A stretch of 64,000 nucleotides of DNA from Actinocatenispora sera (GTDB lineage: Bacteria > Actinomycetota > Actinomycetes > Mycobacteriales > Micromonosporaceae): the NCBI RefSeq assembly GCF_018324685.1, contig NZ_AP023354.1, forward strand, positions 868,001-932,000. The letters run 5' to 3'. The translations under genes and the position numbers were made by a program. The notes beneath the pieces are model-generated. The model worked only from the letters and a program-made list of their open reading frames with translations. It made no database searches and had not been told where the DNA came from. Below are positions 45,065-52,752 of the stretch, in pieces. Position 1 is the stretch's first letter. Every line of letters starts with the position of its first letter.

Positions 45065-45092
45065 GGCCGGTCACCGGCAGCGGTGACCGGCC
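45065..45092 (+). terminator. intercistronic hairpin between binding protein and permease
   Basis: A perfect 12-bp stem GGCCGGTCACCG / CGGTGACCGGCC with four-base loop. Such hairpins often attenuate or stabilise mRNA so that binding protein exceeds permease. Confidence 0.55.
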
Positions 45093-45114
45093 GGCCAACG
45101 CCACGGAGGCAGCG

Positions 45115-45756
45115 GTGGACATCTTCTCGCACGCCGGCGACCTCGGCCACGGCTTCGTGGCCACCCTGGAGATCGTGCTCGTCGGGTTCGTCGGCGCCCT
45201 GGTGATCGGCACCCTGATCGCGATCTGCCGGATCAGCCCGGTGCTGCCGTTGCGCGCGTTCGGCTGGTTCTACGTCGAGGCGTTCCGGGCGGTGCCGCTG
45301 CTGGTGCTGCTGGTGCTGTGCGTGTTCGGCCTGCCCTGGATCGGCATCGTGCTGTCGCCGTTCTGGTCGGTGTGTCTGGGCATCGCCCTCTACGCCGGAG
45401 CGGTGGTCTGCGAGACGCTGCGCTCCGGCATCCGCGGAGTGCCGTTCGGTCAGGTCGAGGCGGCCCGCGCGATCGGTTTCACGTTCGGCCAGTCGCTGCG
45501 GCACGTGGTGCTGCCGCAGGCGTTCCGGGCGATGGTGCAGCCGTTCGGCAACGTGTTCATCGGCGTGGTCCTCGGCACCTCGCTGTGTGCGGCCGTCGGC
45601 GCGCAGGAGCTCACGTACGCGACGAAGGTGCTGAGCCTGTCGGTCGGCTCGCCGCTGGTCTGGTACGGCTGCGCCGCCGTGCTGTACATCGTGGTCACGC
45701 TGGGCAGCGCGTACATCTTCGGCATGATCGAGCGGCGGGTCAGGTTCCAGCGGTGA
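45115..45756 (+). CDS. polar amino-acid ABC transporter permease (GluC-like)
   Basis: A 213-residue HisM/GluC-type permease with five to six hydrophobic helices. FVATLEIVLVGFVGALVIGT starts it, YVEAFRAVPLLVLLVLCVFG follows and the EAA loop with conserved Glu-Ala-Arg-Ala/Gly is VEAARAIGFTFGQSLRHVVL with the PQAFRAM end. The EAA loop docks on the ATPase. GTG 45115 follows GGAGGCAGCG. It forms an operon with the binding protein and the next permease. Confidence 0.92.
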   Translation: MDIFSHAGDLGHGFVATLEIVLVGFVGALVIGTLIAICRISPVLPLRAFGWFYVEAFRAVPLLVLLVLCVFGLPWIGIVLSPFWSVCLGIALYAGAVVCETLRSGIRGVPFGQVEAARAIGFTFGQSLRHVVLPQAFRAMVQPFGNVFIGVVLGTSLCAAVGAQELTYATKVLSLSVGSPLVWYGCAAVLYIVVTLGSAYIFGMIERRVRFQR

Positions 45757-45775
45757 GCGGCGTGAGGAGCGGGGC

Positions 45776-46636
45776 ATGAGGGGCGTCGAGCCGGTTCTGT
45801 TCGACCGTCCGGGTCCGCGCGGGCGGCGCCGGATCGTGGTGGCCACCGTGCTCGCGGTGCTGGCGCTCGCCGCGCTGCTGCTGCTCGCGATCCGGCAGTT
45901 CGACGTGCACGGGCAGCTGGCCGCCGACAAGTGGCGGCCGTTCACCCAGTGGCCGATCATGAGCTTCCTGCTCAACGGCTTGAAGTACACGATCCTCGTG
46001 ACGCTGCTGTGCACGGTGATCTCGATGCCCGCGGGCGCGGTCATCGCGCTCGGCCGGCTGTCCAAGCGCCGCTGGGTGTCCTGGCCGGCGGTGGCGTTCA
46101 CCGAGATCTTCCGGTCGCTGCCGACGATGCTGCTGATCCTGGTGTTCCTGCTGGCGCTGCCGCCGGTCGGCCTCAACCTGCCGACGATCTGGAAGCTCGC
46201 GGTGCCGATCTGCCTGACCGGCTCGGCCACCATCGCCGAGGTGTTCCGGGCCGGCATCCTCGCCCTGGAGCGCGGCCAGACCGAGGCCGCGTACGCGATC
46301 GGGATGCGCTACGGCCAGGCGATGCGGCTGGTGATCCTGCCGCAGGTGATCCGGCCGCTGCTGCCGCTGCTGCTGGTGCAGCTGATCAACCTGCTGAAGG
46401 ACTCGACGCTCGGCTACGTGGTGACCTACTCCGAGCTGCTCTACTCCGGCAAGATCCTCGGCGAGTACGTGCACGCGCCGATCCAGACCTACCTGGTCGT
46501 GGCCGCGCTGTACATGATCGTCAACTGGCTGATCACCCGGCTCGCGCACCTGATCGAGCGGCGGCAGGGCCGGCTGCCCCGGTTCCGTACCCGGCGGGTC
46601 ACCGCCGCCGCGGCCGTCACCGCCGCCGCGGAGTGA
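45776..46636 (+). CDS. polar amino-acid ABC transporter permease (GluD-like)
   Basis: A 286-residue permease. After an N-terminal membrane anchor (about residues 20-42), the core has GLKYTILVTLLCTVISMPAG, TEIFRSLPTMLLILVFLLAL and EAA loop TEAAYAIGMRYGQAMRLVIL with PQVIRPLLPLL. It pairs with the upstream permease as the membrane channel. Stop and a 13-bp repeat follow; the cognate ATPase (gluA-type) is not downstream. Confidence 0.92.
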   Translation: MRGVEPVLFDRPGPRGRRRIVVATVLAVLALAALLLLAIRQFDVHGQLAADKWRPFTQWPIMSFLLNGLKYTILVTLLCTVISMPAGAVIALGRLSKRRWVSWPAVAFTEIFRSLPTMLLILVFLLALPPVGLNLPTIWKLAVPICLTGSATIAEVFRAGILALERGQTEAAYAIGMRYGQAMRLVILPQVIRPLLPLLLVQLINLLKDSTLGYVVTYSELLYSGKILGEYVHAPIQTYLVVAALYMIVNWLITRLAHLIERRQGRLPRFRTRRVTAAAAVTAAAE

Positions 46637-46649
46637 CCGCGGCGGCCCG

Positions 46650-46701
46650 CGGCCCGGCCGTGCGGCCCGGCCGTGCGGCCCGGCCGTGCGGCCCGGCCGT
46701 G
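46650..46701. repeat. four tandem 13-bp repeats
   Basis: Four exact head-to-tail copies of CGGCCCGGCCGTG between the converging permease and avidin-like genes. Each unit contains the palindrome CGGCCG/GGCC; the run may act as a terminator or be neutral. Confidence 0.7.
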
Positions 46702-46705
46702 CGGC

Positions 46706-47089
46706 TCAGTCCCGGCGACGGAAGGTGTCGGTGTTCGCCAGTACGGCGTGCGCCCACGGCAGTTCGATCTCGACGGGTTCGGCGCCCGGCCGTGGGCTGC
46801 GTACCGCTCGGTCCGACACGACGTGCCAGGCCAGGTGAAGCAGGTCGGCGCGGAGCAGCCCGGTGAACGAGGCGATCGCCGCGAGCTCGCCGGCGGTCAC
46901 GAAGGCCACGTGCAGCGCCCTCCCCTTGGCCAGCCCGGTCACCGGCACCGTGGTGCCGGCGAACGAGCTGTCGCCCAGCGCGGTCGTGAAGGTGCCCGCG
47001 ACGTGACCGTCTCGTTCCGCGGTGATCCGCAGCAGCGAGCCGTACTCGTTGATCCAGGTTCCGGTCCAGGTGTCCGGCGCGTCATCCAT
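46706..47089 (-). CDS. avidin/streptavidin-family protein (cytoplasmic)
   Basis: A 127-residue single-domain protein with the avidin beta-barrel pattern. GTWINEYGSLLRI matches the first strand of streptavidin (GTWYNQLGS, biotin ligands Asn23 and Ser27). GTFTTALGD matches GTYESAVGN, with Tyr43 replaced by Phe. LHVAFVTAG and IASFTGLL match the W79/S88-W92 region with Trp to Phe/Phe. LHLAWHVV matches the Trp108 strand, PWAH supplies Trp120 and NTDTFRRR matches GHDTFTK with Asp128. So several biotin contacts remain and several Trp are Phe. There is no signal peptide, unlike streptavidin. It is divergent from a GlxA-type regulator. Confidence 0.8.
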   Translation of the reverse strand: MDDAPDTWTGTWINEYGSLLRITAERDGHVAGTFTTALGDSSFAGTTVPVTGLAKGRALHVAFVTAGELAAIASFTGLLRADLLHLAWHVVSDRAVRSPRPGAEPVEIELPWAHAVLANTDTFRRRD

Positions 47090-47162
47090 GCATCCAGCCT
47101 GCGGGCGGAACCCGCGCGGCGCCGAGTGGCGGGATAGCCACTCTGCATGGTTTTCTTGCCAG

Positions 47163-48155
47163 ATGCTCCGGGTGGTGGCCGTCGTGGTGGAACCGCAAGC
47201 GTCGTTCGAGCTCGCCTGTGTCGCCGACATCTTCGGCATTCGACGAGATGGCATCCCGGACTGGGCGGAGTTCCTGATCGCCGCCGAACACCCGGGTCCG
47301 GTCGGCACCAAGGCCGGGTACCGGATCGTGGTCGAGCACGGGTTGGCCGCCGTCGACCAGGCCGACGTCGTGTTCGTCACCGGATGGCCAACACCCGCCG
47401 AACCGTCCCGCGCCCTGACCGACGCGCTGGTGTCCGCGCACGCGCGCGGCTGCCTCATCGCCGGGCTGTGCTCCGGGACGTACGCGCTGGCCGCGGCCGG
47501 CCTGCTGGACGGCCGGGCGGCGACCACGCACTGGTCCCAGACCGACGACCTGTCCCAGCGGTACCCGCTGGTGCGGGTCACGCCCGACGTGCTGTTCGTG
47601 GACCACGGGGATGTGGCGACCAGCGGCGGTGCCGGCGCCGCGGCGGATCTCGCGCTGCACATCGTTCGCCGGCGATGCGGTCCCGAGTTGGCCGCCACCA
47701 TCGCCCGCAACATGGTGCTGCCGCCGCATCGGCAGGGCGGGCAACGTCAGTACGCCATCGATTCGCGGCCACGTCGACAACCGGATCCGTTCGGCGGGCT
47801 GCTCGACTGGTGTGTCGACCATCTGGCCGACGAGCTGAGCCTGGCCACGATGGCCAGGCGGGCCAGGGTCGCACCGCGCACGCTGCACCGTCGGTTCCAG
47901 TCGCACCTGGGCACGACGCCGGCGGCATGGGTCCAGCAACAACGGATCGCCCGGGCGGCCACGCTGTTGCAGACCACCAACCTGCCGGTCGCGGCCGTCG
48001 GGGCGGCCGTGGGGATGCGCGACCCGACCAACTTCCGGGCGCAGTTCCGGGCCGGGACAGGCACCAATCCGAGCGACTACCGCCGAACGTTCGCCCCACC
48101 ACGCCGGGCACCCGGCAGAGGACTCGGCCCGGCGGTCCTGCCCGCAGGAGGGTGA
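47163..48155 (+). CDS. GlxA-family AraC-type transcriptional regulator
   Basis: A 330-residue protein. Residues 1-180 are a DJ-1/PfpI class I glutamine-amidotransferase-like sensor domain with nucleophile-elbow Cys in IAGLCSGTYALAAAGLLDG. The C-terminal AraC domain has two helix-turn-helix motifs: MARRARVAPRTLHRRFQSHL and VGAAVGMRDPTNFRAQF. It is a typical GlxA-type activator. The start ATG 47163 has no ribosome binding site and may be leaderless. It is divergent from the avidin-like gene with 75 bp between, so it may control that gene. Confidence 0.92.
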   Translation: MLRVVAVVVEPQASFELACVADIFGIRRDGIPDWAEFLIAAEHPGPVGTKAGYRIVVEHGLAAVDQADVVFVTGWPTPAEPSRALTDALVSAHARGCLIAGLCSGTYALAAAGLLDGRAATTHWSQTDDLSQRYPLVRVTPDVLFVDHGDVATSGGAGAAADLALHIVRRRCGPELAATIARNMVLPPHRQGGQRQYAIDSRPRRQPDPFGGLLDWCVDHLADELSLATMARRARVAPRTLHRRFQSHLGTTPAAWVQQQRIARAATLLQTTNLPVAAVGAAVGMRDPTNFRAQFRAGTGTNPSDYRRTFAPPRRAPGRGLGPAVLPAGG

Positions 48156-48180
48156 CCGGCTCGCGGGCGGCCGGGACCGC

Positions 48181-48768
48181 TCAGGGTCGGTCGTCGTCCT
48201 CGTCGGCCGGTTCGGGGTAGGCGTACCAGCGGATCCGGACCGGGCGGGAGCCGGGCGGCGCCTCGTCCACCCGCTGCGCGTACCGGTGCACGAGTGCCAG
48301 GTAGTCGGCCTCGAAGGCGCGGAACTGCTCCGGCGACAGGTGGGTACCGGCGCGCGACCAGGTGGTCATCGGCTTGTCCCGCTCCCAGTGCGCGAGCAGC
48401 GTGTCGACCATGGTGCCGATGTCGTGCGCGTCCTCGGCGAGCCTGCGCCGGGTGACCTGCTCGACCAGCGCCCGACCGGCCTGGTCGAGCGTGTCCGGGT
48501 CGGCGGTCTGCCAGTTCGTGTTGGTGCGCCGCCACCAGCGTTCCCGCCCGGTGCCCCGGTCGGGCACGTCCTCGATGTACCCGTACCGCTCGAGCTGGCG
48601 CAGGTGGTAGCTGAGGGTGCCGGTGTTCTGTCCGAGGCGCTCGGCGAGCGTGGTGGAGGTGACCGTGCCGTCCCGGTCGATCTCGCGGAGGATGCACCGG
48701 CGGAGCGGATGGGTGAGCGCCTTCAGCGTTTCCGGATCCGCGACACGGTGGCGCATCGGCTCGGGCAT
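48181..48768 (-). CDS. ArsR-type winged-helix regulator
   Basis: A 195-residue protein. The N-terminal winged helix has LKALTHPLRRCILREIDRDG, TTLAERLGQNTGTLSYHLRQ (recognition helix) and the wing VPDRGTGRERWWRRT. The remaining 100 residues (TWSRAGTHLSPEQFRAFEAD) resemble the C-terminal half of actinobacterial helix-turn-helix 20/ArsR proteins with a helical dimerisation region. No metal-binding Cys cluster is seen, so it is not a classical arsenic sensor. It is divergent from a small membrane protein with a palindrome between them. Confidence 0.9.
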   Translation of the reverse strand: MPEPMRHRVADPETLKALTHPLRRCILREIDRDGTVTSTTLAERLGQNTGTLSYHLRQLERYGYIEDVPDRGTGRERWWRRTNTNWQTADPDTLDQAGRALVEQVTRRRLAEDAHDIGTMVDTLLAHWERDKPMTTWSRAGTHLSPEQFRAFEADYLALVHRYAQRVDEAPPGSRPVRIRWYAYPEPADEDDDRP

Positions 48769-48800
48769 GTCCCCTAGGTTACATCTACAGACTTTTCTTT

Positions 48801-48816
48801 GCAGAGAAAGCTCTGC
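48801..48816. promoter_or_regulatory. palindromic operator between ArsR-type gene and membrane protein gene
   Basis: GCAGAGAAAGCTCTGC, perfect six-bp arms with a four-base centre, in the 90-bp divergent region. It overlaps the AT-rich TTTTCTTT stretch where promoters would be. A probable autoregulatory site. Confidence 0.55.
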
Positions 48817-48857
48817 GGATTGCTAGGGTGGGCCCGGGACGAACCGGGGAGGGTCCG

Positions 48858-49247
48858 ATGGCGCTGAGTACGAGAGTGTTTCGCCTGGTCGGCGTCGCCT
48901 TCGCGATCGCGGCGGCGGCCATGCTGCCGTGGCTGGCGGTGCTGTCCCGCACCCTGCCGACCAGTACCCGGGCGCACCACTGGTCGCTCGCCTGGGTCGG
49001 CTTCGACGTGCTGCTCGCGCTCGGCCTGGCCACCACCGGCGTACTCGCCTGGCGCCGGCACCGCGGCGTGGTGGTCACCGCGACCGCCACCGCGACGATG
49101 CTCGTCGTCGACGCCTGGTTCGACGTGCTGACCTCGGCACCGGGTGGCGACCTCGACCAGGCGCTGCTGCTCGCCGGGTGCTGCGAGCTGCCGGTCGCGG
49201 CCGGCTGCCTCGCCCTCGGCGTCGCCGCCACCCGCCGTCTCCGCTGA
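48858..49247 (+). CDS. four-segment membrane protein
   Basis: A 129-residue protein with four hydrophobic helices (about residues 8-28, 40-60, 68-88, 100-125) linked by short Arg/His-rich loops. GGGGAGGG precedes ATG 48858. No family is recognised. Divergent pairing with the ArsR-type regulator across a palindrome suggests that regulator represses it. Confidence 0.7.
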   Translation: MALSTRVFRLVGVAFAIAAAAMLPWLAVLSRTLPTSTRAHHWSLAWVGFDVLLALGLATTGVLAWRRHRGVVVTATATATMLVVDAWFDVLTSAPGGDLDQALLLAGCCELPVAAGCLALGVAATRRLR

Positions 49248-49269
49248 TCGCGCCGGAAGTGTGGTGGCG

Positions 49270-50091
49270 TCAGCCGGTGGCCGGGGTCCCGGCGGTGCGG
49301 ACCAGCTCGACGTAGCCGGGGAGCACGTCGGCGAGCGGAGCGGCTTCGGGGTGCCAGGCGCGTTCCCACTCCAGCGACACCGGCCCGGCGTACCCGCGCC
49401 GGTGCAGCTGTGCCAGCACCTCGTCGAGCGGCAACACCCCGGCGCCCAGCGGTACCGGCGTGCCGTCCTCGGCCGACGGGACGTCCTTGAGCTGCACGTA
49501 CCCCAGCCACGGCGCGACCAGCGCAGCGGAGGCGGCCGGGGTCTCGCCACCGAGCCAGGTGTGCAGCACGTCCCAGATCACCCCGAGCGGTACACCGTCC
49601 GATGTGGACACACCGGCCCGCTCGGTCGCCGCGGCGACCACCCGTACCGCGTCTTCCGCGCGGCGGTGCGAGTCGTGCGTCTCCAGCAACACGCCGACGC
49701 CCGCGTCGACGGCGGCGTCGGCCACCGCCGCGAGCCGCCGTACCGCCCGCTCGTCCGCGGCCGGGGACGGCTCACCACCGCCCGGAAACACCCGCACGTA
49801 CGGTGCCCCCACCGCGACCGCCGCCGCCAGGTGCCGGCGCAGCTCCGCCATCACCTCCGCGTCGTCCCCCTCGGCCGCCACCCGGATGTACGAGTCGAGC
49901 GCCAGCGCGGTGAGCCCGGCCGCGGCGAGCCGGTCCCGGACGGCTGCGAGCTCCGATGTGGACAGTCCGGGATGCACGGGCTCGCCGTCGGCGCACCGGA
50001 ACTCGATGCCGGTGCAGCCGTTGGTGGTGGCGAGGTCGATCACCTCGGGCAGCGGCAGCCCCGGGCAGCCGAGGGTGGCGAACGCGATCAC
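49270..50091 (-). CDS. sugar phosphate isomerase/epimerase (TIM barrel)
   Basis: A 273-residue AP-endonuclease-2-like TIM barrel. Motifs: NGCTGIEFRCADGEPVHPGL, YVRVFPGGG, VLLETHDSHRRAEDA (metal Glu/His), VIWDVLHTWLGGE (Asp-x-x-His) and VSLEWERAWHPE (Glu). These are the metal-ligand positions of the xylose-isomerase-like superfamily; substrate is likely a sugar or a keto derivative. GGAG lies seven bases before GTG 50091. It is downstream of the LacI gene on the same strand, on the opposite strand to its sister operon. Confidence 0.88.
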   Translation of the reverse strand: MIAFATLGCPGLPLPEVIDLATTNGCTGIEFRCADGEPVHPGLSTSELAAVRDRLAAAGLTALALDSYIRVAAEGDDAEVMAELRRHLAAAVAVGAPYVRVFPGGGEPSPAADERAVRRLAAVADAAVDAGVGVLLETHDSHRRAEDAVRVVAAATERAGVSTSDGVPLGVIWDVLHTWLGGETPAASAALVAPWLGYVQLKDVPSAEDGTPVPLGAGVLPLDEVLAQLHRRGYAGPVSLEWERAWHPEAAPLADVLPGYVELVRTAGTPATG

Positions 50092-50287
50092 GTCAGTTCT
50101 CCTGTCCGGTGGTGGCGGGGCCGGGTCGGCGAAGCGACGCCGGCGCGGCGGGCCGGCCGGCGAAACGGGTCCGGCGCGGGCGGTGGCAGGTGCGGTGGGC
50201 CGGCCGGAAAGCGGTTCGGGCGCCGCCGGGCGTCGGCCGGTGGCGCGAGGGCCGGCGTCGACCGGGCGGGGCGAGGCAGCGACGGGG

Positions 50288-51403
50288 TCAGCCCTCCCGG
50301 CCGGACGCGGCACCGCGGGCGGGTCCGAGCGCGGCGGCGCCGTCACGTACCTGCCGGGTGGCCGGGATCGGCGCGGCCGGCCGGTGCAGCGCGATGGTGC
50401 TCTCCCGCAGCACCACCTCGGCGTCGATCCGGATCACCTGGGGCGTCGGGGTCTCCCGGCCGGCGAGGGCCAGATCCAGTGCGCGGGCGCCCATCTCGGC
50501 GAGCGGCAGCCGCACGGTGGACAGCGGTGGGGTGAGGTCTCGTACCGTCGGGATGTCGTCGAAGCCGGCGAGCGACACGTCGTCCGGTACCCGGATGCCG
50601 AGGTCGCGCAGCGCGGCGAGGGCGCCGATGGCCATCACGTCGGACAGCGCGACCACGCAACTGACCTCGCGCAGCGCGCCGGACTCGTGCAGCTTCCGGA
50701 CCGCGGCGTACCCGCCGTCCCGGGTGAAGCCGCCGTCGGCGACCCGCCGGTTCGGCAGCTTCGCCGCGGCGCGGCCGAGCTCGTGCCGGAACCCGAGGTA
50801 CCGGTCCCGCACGGTCAGCAGGTGTTCGGGCCCGGTGATCAGGGCGAACTCGCGGTGACCGAGGTCGATCAGGGCGCGGGCGAGCGCGCGGGCGCCGCCC
50901 TGGTTGTCCGGCAGCACGGTGTCGACGTCGAACCGGTGCTGGCTGACCACCGCGACCCGGCCGCCGCCCGCGGAGTACGCGGCGAGCGCGGCGCGCAGCT
51001 TCTCGCTGCGTTCCCGGTCGTGGTAGCCGGAGCCGGCCAGGATGATCGCCTGGGCGCGCTGCTGGTGCAGCATCCGCACGTACGCGAGTTCCCGGTCCGG
51101 GTCGCGGAACGTGCAGGACATCATGACGAGCATGTCGTGTTCGGTGGCGCGGCGCATGGCGCCGCTGGCGATGGCCGCGAAGTACGGGTCGGACACGTCG
51201 TGCAGCACCAGGCCGACGCTCGCGGTGCGGCTGCCGGCGAGCGCTTGGGCGTGCGCGTTCGGGGTGTAGTGCAGCTCGTTCGCGGCGGCGAGCACCTTGT
51301 CCCGCAGCTGCGGGCGGACCACCCGGTTGCCGCCGTTGAGCACCCGGGACGCGGTGGCCACCGACACCCCGGCCTGCCGCGCCACCTCGGCGAGTGTCGC
51401 CAC
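50288..51403 (-). CDS. LacI-family transcriptional regulator
   Basis: A 371-residue LacI/GalR protein. The HTH is LAEVARQAGVSVATASRVLN with hinge helix YTPNAHAQALAGSRTASVG. The periplasmic-binding-like core has LVLHDVSDPYFAAIASGAM, SDVMAIGALAALRDLGIRVP and GFDDIPTVRDLTPPLSTVRL. GTG 51403 follows GAAAGGGG. It is divergent from the Gfo/Idh-DUF993-TIM operon and a 14-bp-arm inverted repeat in the gap carries two AAGCGCTT half-sites, so it is the local repressor. Confidence 0.95.
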   Translation of the reverse strand: MATLAEVARQAGVSVATASRVLNGGNRVVRPQLRDKVLAAANELHYTPNAHAQALAGSRTASVGLVLHDVSDPYFAAIASGAMRRATEHDMLVMMSCTFRDPDRELAYVRMLHQQRAQAIILAGSGYHDRERSEKLRAALAAYSAGGGRVAVVSQHRFDVDTVLPDNQGGARALARALIDLGHREFALITGPEHLLTVRDRYLGFRHELGRAAAKLPNRRVADGGFTRDGGYAAVRKLHESGALREVSCVVALSDVMAIGALAALRDLGIRVPDDVSLAGFDDIPTVRDLTPPLSTVRLPLAEMGARALDLALAGRETPTPQVIRIDAEVVLRESTIALHRPAAPIPATRQVRDGAAALGPARGAASGREG

Positions 51404-51544
51404 TGCGGTACCCCTTTCCCGCGTGCATGCGCGCGCGGCATGCCACCCGGTATCCCTACCATCCGGGCGGGTTCGGCGTGGCCCGGGGCTCGCGCAACGC
51501 GCCCACCGGCCGTGCTTGACCCGGCCCGGACCGCCAGTCTACGG

Positions 51545-51579
51545 TACGGCAAGCGCTTTCCAGGTAAGCGCTTGCCGTA
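51545..51579. promoter_or_regulatory. LacI-family operator
   Basis: Arms TACGGCAAGCGCTT (51545-51558) and AAGCGCTTGCCGTA (51566-51579), perfect 14-bp inverted repeat with a seven-base spacer. Each arm contains AAGCGCTT, the LacI/GalR-type core. It lies 20 bp upstream of the operon start, where a repressor would block transcription. Confidence 0.8.
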
Positions 51580-51600
51580 GCTTGCAGGAGGATCGACCGC

Positions 51601-52752
51601 ATGCCAGTACGTACCGTCGGTATCGCCATGAACGGGGTCACCGGCCGCATGGGCTACCGACAACACCTCGTCCGCTCGATCCTCGCCATCCGGGACCAGG
51701 GCGGCGTGGAACTCCCGGACGGGACCCGGGTCGTACCCGAGCCGATCCTGGTCGGCCGCAACGAGACCAAGCTGCGCGACATCGCCGCCCGGCACGGCCT
51801 GGACCGGTACGGCACCGACCTCGCCGCGGTGCTCGCCGAGCCCGACGTCGAGGTGTACTTCGACGCGCAGGTGACCTCCGCCCGGGAGAAGGGCATCCTC
51901 GCTGCGATCGCCGCGGGCAAGCACGTGTACACCGAGAAGCCGCTCGCCGAATCGGTCGAGGGCGCCCGCGCGCTGGCCCGCGCCGCGTGCGCGGCCGGCA
52001 TCGTCGACGGCGTGGTGATGGACAAGCTGTTCCTGCCCGGCCTGCGCAAGCTGCGCCGGTTGATCGACGGCGGCTTCTTCGGCCGCATCCTGTCCATCCG
52101 CGGCGAGTTCGGCTACTGGGTCTTCGAGGGCGACTGGCAGAGTGCCCAGCGCCCGTCCTGGAACTACCGCGCCGCGGACGGCGGCGGCATCGCGCTCGAC
52201 ATGTTCGCGCACTGGAACTACGTGCTGGAGGACCTGTTCGCGCCGGTACGGGCGGTGACCGCGCGGGTCGCCACGCACATCCCGGAACGCGTCGACGAGT
52301 CCGGGCGGTCCTATGTGGCCGATGCGGACGACGCCGCGTACGGCATCTTCGAGCTGGACGGCGGGATCGTCGCGCAGATCAACTCGTCCTGGTGCGTTCG
52401 GGTCAACCGGGACGAGCTGGTCGAGTTCCAGGTCGACGGCACCCACGGGTCGGCGGTCGCCGGGCTGCGCCGGTGCCGGTTCCAGCACCGCGCCGGTACC
52501 CCGAAGCCGGTGTGGAACCCCGACCTCGCCACCCCGGAACCGTTCCGCGAGCAGTGGCAGGAGGTACCGGACAACGAGGAGTTCGACAACGGCTTCAAGG
52601 TGCAGTGGGAGCAGTACCTGCGGGCCGTCGTCGCGGGCGAGCCGTTCCGGTACGACTTCGCCGCCGCGGTGCGCGGCGTGCAGCTCGCCGAACTCGGCTA
52701 CACCAGCTCACGGGAGGGCCGGCGGGTCGAGATCCCGGCGGTGGACGCATGA
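51601..52752 (+). CDS. Gfo/Idh/MocA-family oxidoreductase of the DUF993 cluster
   Basis: A 383-residue NAD(P)-dependent sugar oxidoreductase. Rossmann start GIAMNGVTGRMGYRQHLV, family EKP in HVYTEKPLAES, then GEFGYWVFEGDW and GGGIALDMFAHWNYVLEDLF carrying the catalytic Asp/His. The AAA-rich C-terminus ends in EIPAVDA and its TGA overlaps the next ATG (ATGA). It is the first gene of the operon driven from the LacI operator, with GGAGGATC before ATG 51601. It probably oxidises a sugar to a keto form. Confidence 0.93.
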   Translation: MPVRTVGIAMNGVTGRMGYRQHLVRSILAIRDQGGVELPDGTRVVPEPILVGRNETKLRDIAARHGLDRYGTDLAAVLAEPDVEVYFDAQVTSAREKGILAAIAAGKHVYTEKPLAESVEGARALARAACAAGIVDGVVMDKLFLPGLRKLRRLIDGGFFGRILSIRGEFGYWVFEGDWQSAQRPSWNYRAADGGGIALDMFAHWNYVLEDLFAPVRAVTARVATHIPERVDESGRSYVADADDAAYGIFELDGGIVAQINSSWCVRVNRDELVEFQVDGTHGSAVAGLRRCRFQHRAGTPKPVWNPDLATPEPFREQWQEVPDNEEFDNGFKVQWEQYLRAVVAGEPFRYDFAAAVRGVQLAELGYTSSREGRRVEIPAVDA

